Assembly: GCA_910576995.1 (NCBI GenBank)
Contig: CAJTLC010000022.1
Span: forward strand, 1 to 42,299
Length of the DNA: 42,299 bases
Origin: an uncultured Ruminococcus sp.
GTDB taxonomy: Bacteria; Bacillota; Clostridia; Oscillospirales; Ruminococcaceae
Reading direction: 5' to 3'
How positions within the stretch are numbered: position 1 is the stretch's first letter; each line of letters starts with the position of its first letter. Positions 38,929 to 42,299 of the stretch are shown in pieces. Below the pieces are notes generated by a model. It did not search any database, was not told where the DNA came from, and saw only the letters and a program-made list of their open reading frames with translations. Made by a program: the position numbers and the translations under genes.

Positions 38929-41770
38929 ATCGGTCTTGTCTATCATGACGCTTGCAGCTTTTCTCTCTGTTCAGATAGGCTGCGCTGCAAAAAATAAAGA
39001 TCAGGATAATGTTATCAGAAGCGGTAGAGATGAAGTTGTCGTAGATAAGGATCGTATGCAGCTTGAATATTCCGCAGCGTACGAGAATTTTTGCAGACTG
39101 TCGGAATCTGTTGAAAATAACGACGTCAAGCGTTATGCTGCGGAGATGACGGAGAATCTTTCGGAAATCCGCCGGCAGTTTGACGAAGAATTCGAGGATA
39201 CTCATGAAATTATCGACAGTCTTGATAATAATGTTGTAAACGACAGGCAAAGATCGTATGAAAATGAGATCAGGGAAAGACTGGACGCTGCTGAAAATGC
39301 GGCATTGCAGCTGAGCCAAAATAATTTTGCAGACGAGGAAAGCCTTGAAATCCTGAGCGAACTCTTTAGCGAAAAGGAAGCCGATTTCATTCCCACGGCT
39401 GTTCCATCGCTGACTACCGAGACGGAATTGGGCTTTGAAGAACTTAAAGGCGAATTGCCTGATAATATAAATCTGTCTTATGCGGCTGCTGTTCAGGCTG
39501 ATCTGGAGAATTCCGCTGAAACCGAGATTTCCGACGAAATAAAGGAACTTGCGGATTCGCTTGGAAATGCTAAGAACGTATATGAATATGTAAAAAATAA
39601 TATCAGGTTTGAGACGTACTATGGTTCAAGAAAGGGCGCTGTCGGCACATTTGAACAAAAGGGCGGAAACGACACTGATACGGCGAGTCTGCTGATAGGT
39701 ATGCTCAGGCATCTCGGTTATCCTGCGCGCTATCACGTTGGAACTGTATTTATCACGCCCGAACAGGCAATCGAAATAACAGGCGCAGACAACGCCGAAA
39801 ATGCGGGCAGACTTCTTGCTTCGCAGTATAAACCTGTTGCCAGCGTAACGAAAAACGGCGAAATATATGGATTCAAGATGACTCAGACATGGGTCGATAC
39901 ATATGTTCCGTACACTGATTACCGAGGAGCAGGTCATGAAGATGGTGAAAACGTTTGGGTGAGCCTCGACGCAAGCTTCAAGGCGGTCGAGATTAAAGAA
40001 GCTGACGCAGCTTGCCAATATGCCGAAGAAGTAAGCCAATTGAATCAGCAGATCGCCGATCTTGATGATTCATATGTTATTGAAGATAAAATAAAGCTGA
40101 AATCGCGTGAGATAGCTGTTAAGAATGAAAAATATCTTCCTATTTCGCTTCCGTATCAGATTTTTTCATCAGACAGGACCTTTTCCGCCGTTCCGTCCGA
40201 TATGTCAGACAGGATAAGCGTCGACGTCGGCTGGGATCAGCTTTTCAATATGACTACTGCTGAACTGTACGGGAAAAATATAACTATATGCTACGAGGGC
40301 GAAAACGACTATGACGCCGAGCTGATACAAAGTTACGGCGGTGTGGAGAAAGTTCCTGCACATCTGATAAACGTTGTTCCTACAGCTATTGTCGGAGATG
40401 AAGTTTTCCGCGGAGAATGGGGAGTTTCGCTTGGAACTACTCAGCAGATGAATACCTGCATAAGCAATCGCGGCGGAACTTCCGCGCTTAGCGATCAGGT
40501 GAATGCCGGCTCTGTTTACGCAATTACGCTCGATCTTCAGAGAATTTCTCCTCAGGATATCGAAAGATCGAAATCCAGACTCGATCAGGCTTCTGATAAT
40601 GCCGAGCAGTTCGGTCCGTATTCAGGAAAATCAGTTGGTTCGATTCTCGATTATGCCGGAAAAGCATATTTTACAGCCTGCGACAGTGCGTCGTTCAATG
40701 CAGAATTCGCTTTTGATGTAAATAAAAATCGTGTGCTGGGTCTGGCATTTACAGGATATACGCTTAAAAATGAATCAATGTTTGGGCTTGTAAGAAATCT
40801 TCATTATGGAAATTTCTATATTGACGTAGCATATAATAACGTAACTGCAATAAGTTATTCAGGAAATGAATCTGATACTATTAAATACATAATGACCCAG
40901 GGCGCTTCCGAATCCGCTTATGAAGGCAAAGTCTGGGAAGCAATTCTCGGCGAGGATTCTTTCGGAATTTCAACTATGAGTATGTTTGCGCTGTCAGACG
41001 CAATGAATATCGACCGCGTGCTTATTACTTCCGCAGATGTTGAAGAAATGCTTGCAAAATGCGAGATCAGCAACAATACTAAGCAGGATGTTCGTAATTT
41101 TGTAAATCAGGGATGTGTTGTCGAGATAATTCCGAAAGATATAAAGGTGAATAAATGGAAGGGAACTGCTTATATCGCTTACGATCTCAACAGAAAATCG
41201 ACTTCATATATGCTGTCAGGCGGTACTGCCGGAGGTTCTTCTTCAAATAATATCAGCTTGGAGAAATCATCCGCAGCATCTATGACAGTAGACGACGCTA
41301 TGGATTTCTGCTATCGTATAAATAGCATGATATATATGATAAATATTTCGAGTGCGCTTACCGACCTTTCGGAGGCCGCTTCGATGCTGTCCGGCGCGAC
41401 ATCTCCTATCGCTAAGGCTCTTGCCGGTATTCCTGCCTTGAATGCCGCTAAATCAGTCGGTGAAGCTTGGGAGCTGTACTATACAAATCTTGACCATTAT
41501 GTTGAATATGCCGTAACAGGAAAGATTGAAGACGCGTATGAGATGCTTAAATTTACTATAAAAAATATTAATGATGTACTTAAAAGTTCACTGAAAGAAC
41601 TGCTCCCCGACAGCTGGGATTTATTGGTAATCTCCGTGGAAGATGTCGATATAAATATCAGCAATATCATAGACTATGTCAATAATTTTGGCAAAAACTT
41701 CTTTCCGCAATTGTCGCCTGTCACTGATGAAAAAAAGCCGGTTGGAGATTCCGGCGGAGGACGTCATTGA
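38909..41770 (+). CDS. Large lipoprotein with a degenerate transglutaminase-like domain
   Basis: A 953-residue exported protein. The lipobox VQIGC places the lipidated Cys at 25. Residues ~45-160 are charged and helical, likely coiled coil. Residues ~210-360 match the transglutaminase-like fold (GTFEQKGGNDTDTASLLIG, then LRHLGYPARYHVGT; MTQTWVDTY; VWVSLDASFK). The catalytic Cys is replaced by Asp255 and the His by Gln326; only Asp354 remains, so enzyme activity is not expected. Residues ~490-780 (VNAGSVYAITLDLQRIS; YMLSGGTAGGSS) resemble the middle of large transglutaminase/RHS-type exoproteins as I recall them. The last ~165 residues are an unassigned, partly hydrophobic helical domain ending GDSGGGRH. 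The start lies inside the upstream gene with AGGAGGAAAG before it, so the two are translationally coupled. Confidence 0.8.
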   Translation: MLKRKIKSVLSIMTLAAFLSVQIGCAAKNKDQDNVIRSGRDEVVVDKDRMQLEYSAAYENFCRLSESVENNDVKRYAAEMTENLSEIRRQFDEEFEDTHEIIDSLDNNVVNDRQRSYENEIRERLDAAENAALQLSQNNFADEESLEILSELFSEKEADFIPTAVPSLTTETELGFEELKGELPDNINLSYAAAVQADLENSAETEISDEIKELADSLGNAKNVYEYVKNNIRFETYYGSRKGAVGTFEQKGGNDTDTASLLIGMLRHLGYPARYHVGTVFITPEQAIEITGADNAENAGRLLASQYKPVASVTKNGEIYGFKMTQTWVDTYVPYTDYRGAGHEDGENVWVSLDASFKAVEIKEADAACQYAEEVSQLNQQIADLDDSYVIEDKIKLKSREIAVKNEKYLPISLPYQIFSSDRTFSAVPSDMSDRISVDVGWDQLFNMTTAELYGKNITICYEGENDYDAELIQSYGGVEKVPAHLINVVPTAIVGDEVFRGEWGVSLGTTQQMNTCISNRGGTSALSDQVNAGSVYAITLDLQRISPQDIERSKSRLDQASDNAEQFGPYSGKSVGSILDYAGKAYFTACDSASFNAEFAFDVNKNRVLGLAFTGYTLKNESMFGLVRNLHYGNFYIDVAYNNVTAISYSGNESDTIKYIMTQGASESAYEGKVWEAILGEDSFGISTMSMFALSDAMNIDRVLITSADVEEMLAKCEISNNTKQDVRNFVNQGCVVEIIPKDIKVNKWKGTAYIAYDLNRKSTSYMLSGGTAGGSSSNNISLEKSSAASMTVDDAMDFCYRINSMIYMINISSALTDLSEAASMLSGATSPIAKALAGIPALNAAKSVGEAWELYYTNLDHYVEYAVTGKIEDAYEMLKFTIKNINDVLKSSLKELLPDSWDLLVISVEDVDINISNIIDYVNNFGKNFFPQLSPVTDEKKPVGDSGGGRH

Positions 41771-41791
41771 GAAAATTCATTTATTTAACCA

Positions 41792-41820
41792 AAAGCCTGC
41801 TTGATGCAGGCTTTGTTTTG
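41792..41820 (+). terminator. Terminator of the large surface-protein operon
   Basis: AAAGCCTGC (41792-41800) pairs with GCAGGCTTT (41806-41814) around TTGAT, followed by GTTTTG. Confidence 0.85.
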
Positions 41821-41855
41821 GTTTACAAAAAAATCTGGGGTTAAAGCTAACGATC

Positions 41856-42299
41856 ATGGACAAAAATCTAAACAAAATAGAGGGACGTTTTGATAGTATG
41901 TCAGACCTTCTACGCAATCCTGAATTTATTGCTCGTTTAAATCAAACTTTTTACGTCAGCAATGTCACTGAGGCGACGTGGTTTAAACTTACAATACGAA
42001 AGGGAAAATTGTTATCAACGAACTTTTTACTTTCCATGAAAACAAGCTGGGTTAAAATAATTAACAGGAATTGTGAAGGTTTTGATTTCTTGATTATTGG
42101 TTACTCGCCAGGGGAGGAAAATGTGTCAGCTGCAACAGCAGTTATTCCGCGAGATGATTTTACAGCTGAAAGAATCCTGAAACATTTCCCGTATTTGCTC
42201 GGACAAACAGCTAATGATCCTAAGGACATAGGCAAGCTTATCTGCTATATACTGTCAAAATATATAAGTAATCCAAAACCGAATATGCTCAAATACGTC
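41856..42299 (+). CDS. Start of an unrecognised protein, cut by the window edge
   Basis: An open frame of 148 codons runs from ATG at 41856 to the window end without a stop. It reads MDKNLNKIEGRFDSMSDLL and later LIIGYSPGEENVSAATAVI and LICYILSKYISN. It has no signal peptide or clear membrane segment, so it is probably cytoplasmic. I do not recognise a family. The ribosome site is weak for both ATG 41856 and the alternative ATG 41898 (GAGGGA about 13 bases upstream). By hand count 41881-42180 is about 38% G+C. It follows a terminator, so it is outside the preceding operon. Confidence 0.6.
   Translation, partial: MDKNLNKIEGRFDSMSDLLRNPEFIARLNQTFYVSNVTEATWFKLTIRKGKLLSTNFLLSMKTSWVKIINRNCEGFDFLIIGYSPGEENVSAATAVIPRDDFTAERILKHFPYLLGQTANDPKDIGKLICYILSKYISNPKPNMLKYV

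Overview
The window reads as chromosome of a cellulolytic, anaerobic Ruminococcus-like clostridium (Oscillospiraceae). The evidence is three secreted glycoside hydrolases ending in cellulosomal dockerins (a GH10 xylanase and two GH9 cellulases), a fourth dockerin on a leucine-rich-repeat protein, a FabK/FabZ-type clostridial fatty-acid cluster, a ferredoxin-linked 2-oxoacid oxidoreductase, strong AGGAGG ribosome sites and TTGACA-17-TATAAT promoters. The species cannot be fixed from the window.

Layout. 1-534: one stable-RNA operon, tRNA-Lys(CTT), tRNA-Glu(CTC), 5S rRNA, tRNA-Asn(GTT), with its own promoter and terminator and no 16S or 23S beside it. 599-7659 (minus): GH10 xylanase, GH9 with two repeated carbohydrate-binding-like modules, and a second GH9, each a separate unit with its own terminator. 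7877-9587: rsmE, a small acidic membrane-anchored protein, then tRNA-Pro, -Thr and -Tyr. 9721-13788: a tandem family of small YcxB-like membrane proteins leading into typA, which ends at a MITE-like element whose TAA target duplication is the typA stop codon. 14074-15537: two related lipoproteins. 15683-17155 (minus): guaB. 17287-21619 (minus): fabD, aroE, aroK, an amidohydrolase and the LRR-dockerin gene as one tight operon. 21900-30699 (plus, divergent): fabH, fabK, fabG, fabF, accB, fabZ, accC, accD, accA, acpP, a near-complete type II fatty-acid operon whose fabD lies in the divergent operon. fabG is flanked by two copies of a ~220-bp structured repeat with compensatory base-pair changes. 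30933-34272: a MinD/ParA-like ATPase and a four-subunit 2-oxoacid:ferredoxin oxidoreductase (delta, alpha, beta, gamma). 34453-41770: a translationally coupled pair of large surface proteins, a sortase-anchored alpha-toroid/Ig-like/DUF5057-like protein and a lipoprotein with a transglutaminase-like fold that has lost its catalytic Cys and His. 41856 to the end: the start of an unrecognised gene.

How it works together. The secreted hydrolases would dock on cohesins encoded elsewhere to attack xylan and beta-glucans. The fab/acc operon builds acyl chains from malonyl-CoA. The oxidoreductase may interconvert branched-chain 2-oxoacids and acyl-CoAs, which would suit a rumen-type organism, but its substrate is inferred. 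The best candidate for a poorly described system is the 34453-41770 gene pair; the best nucleotide-level novelty is the covarying repeat around fabG.
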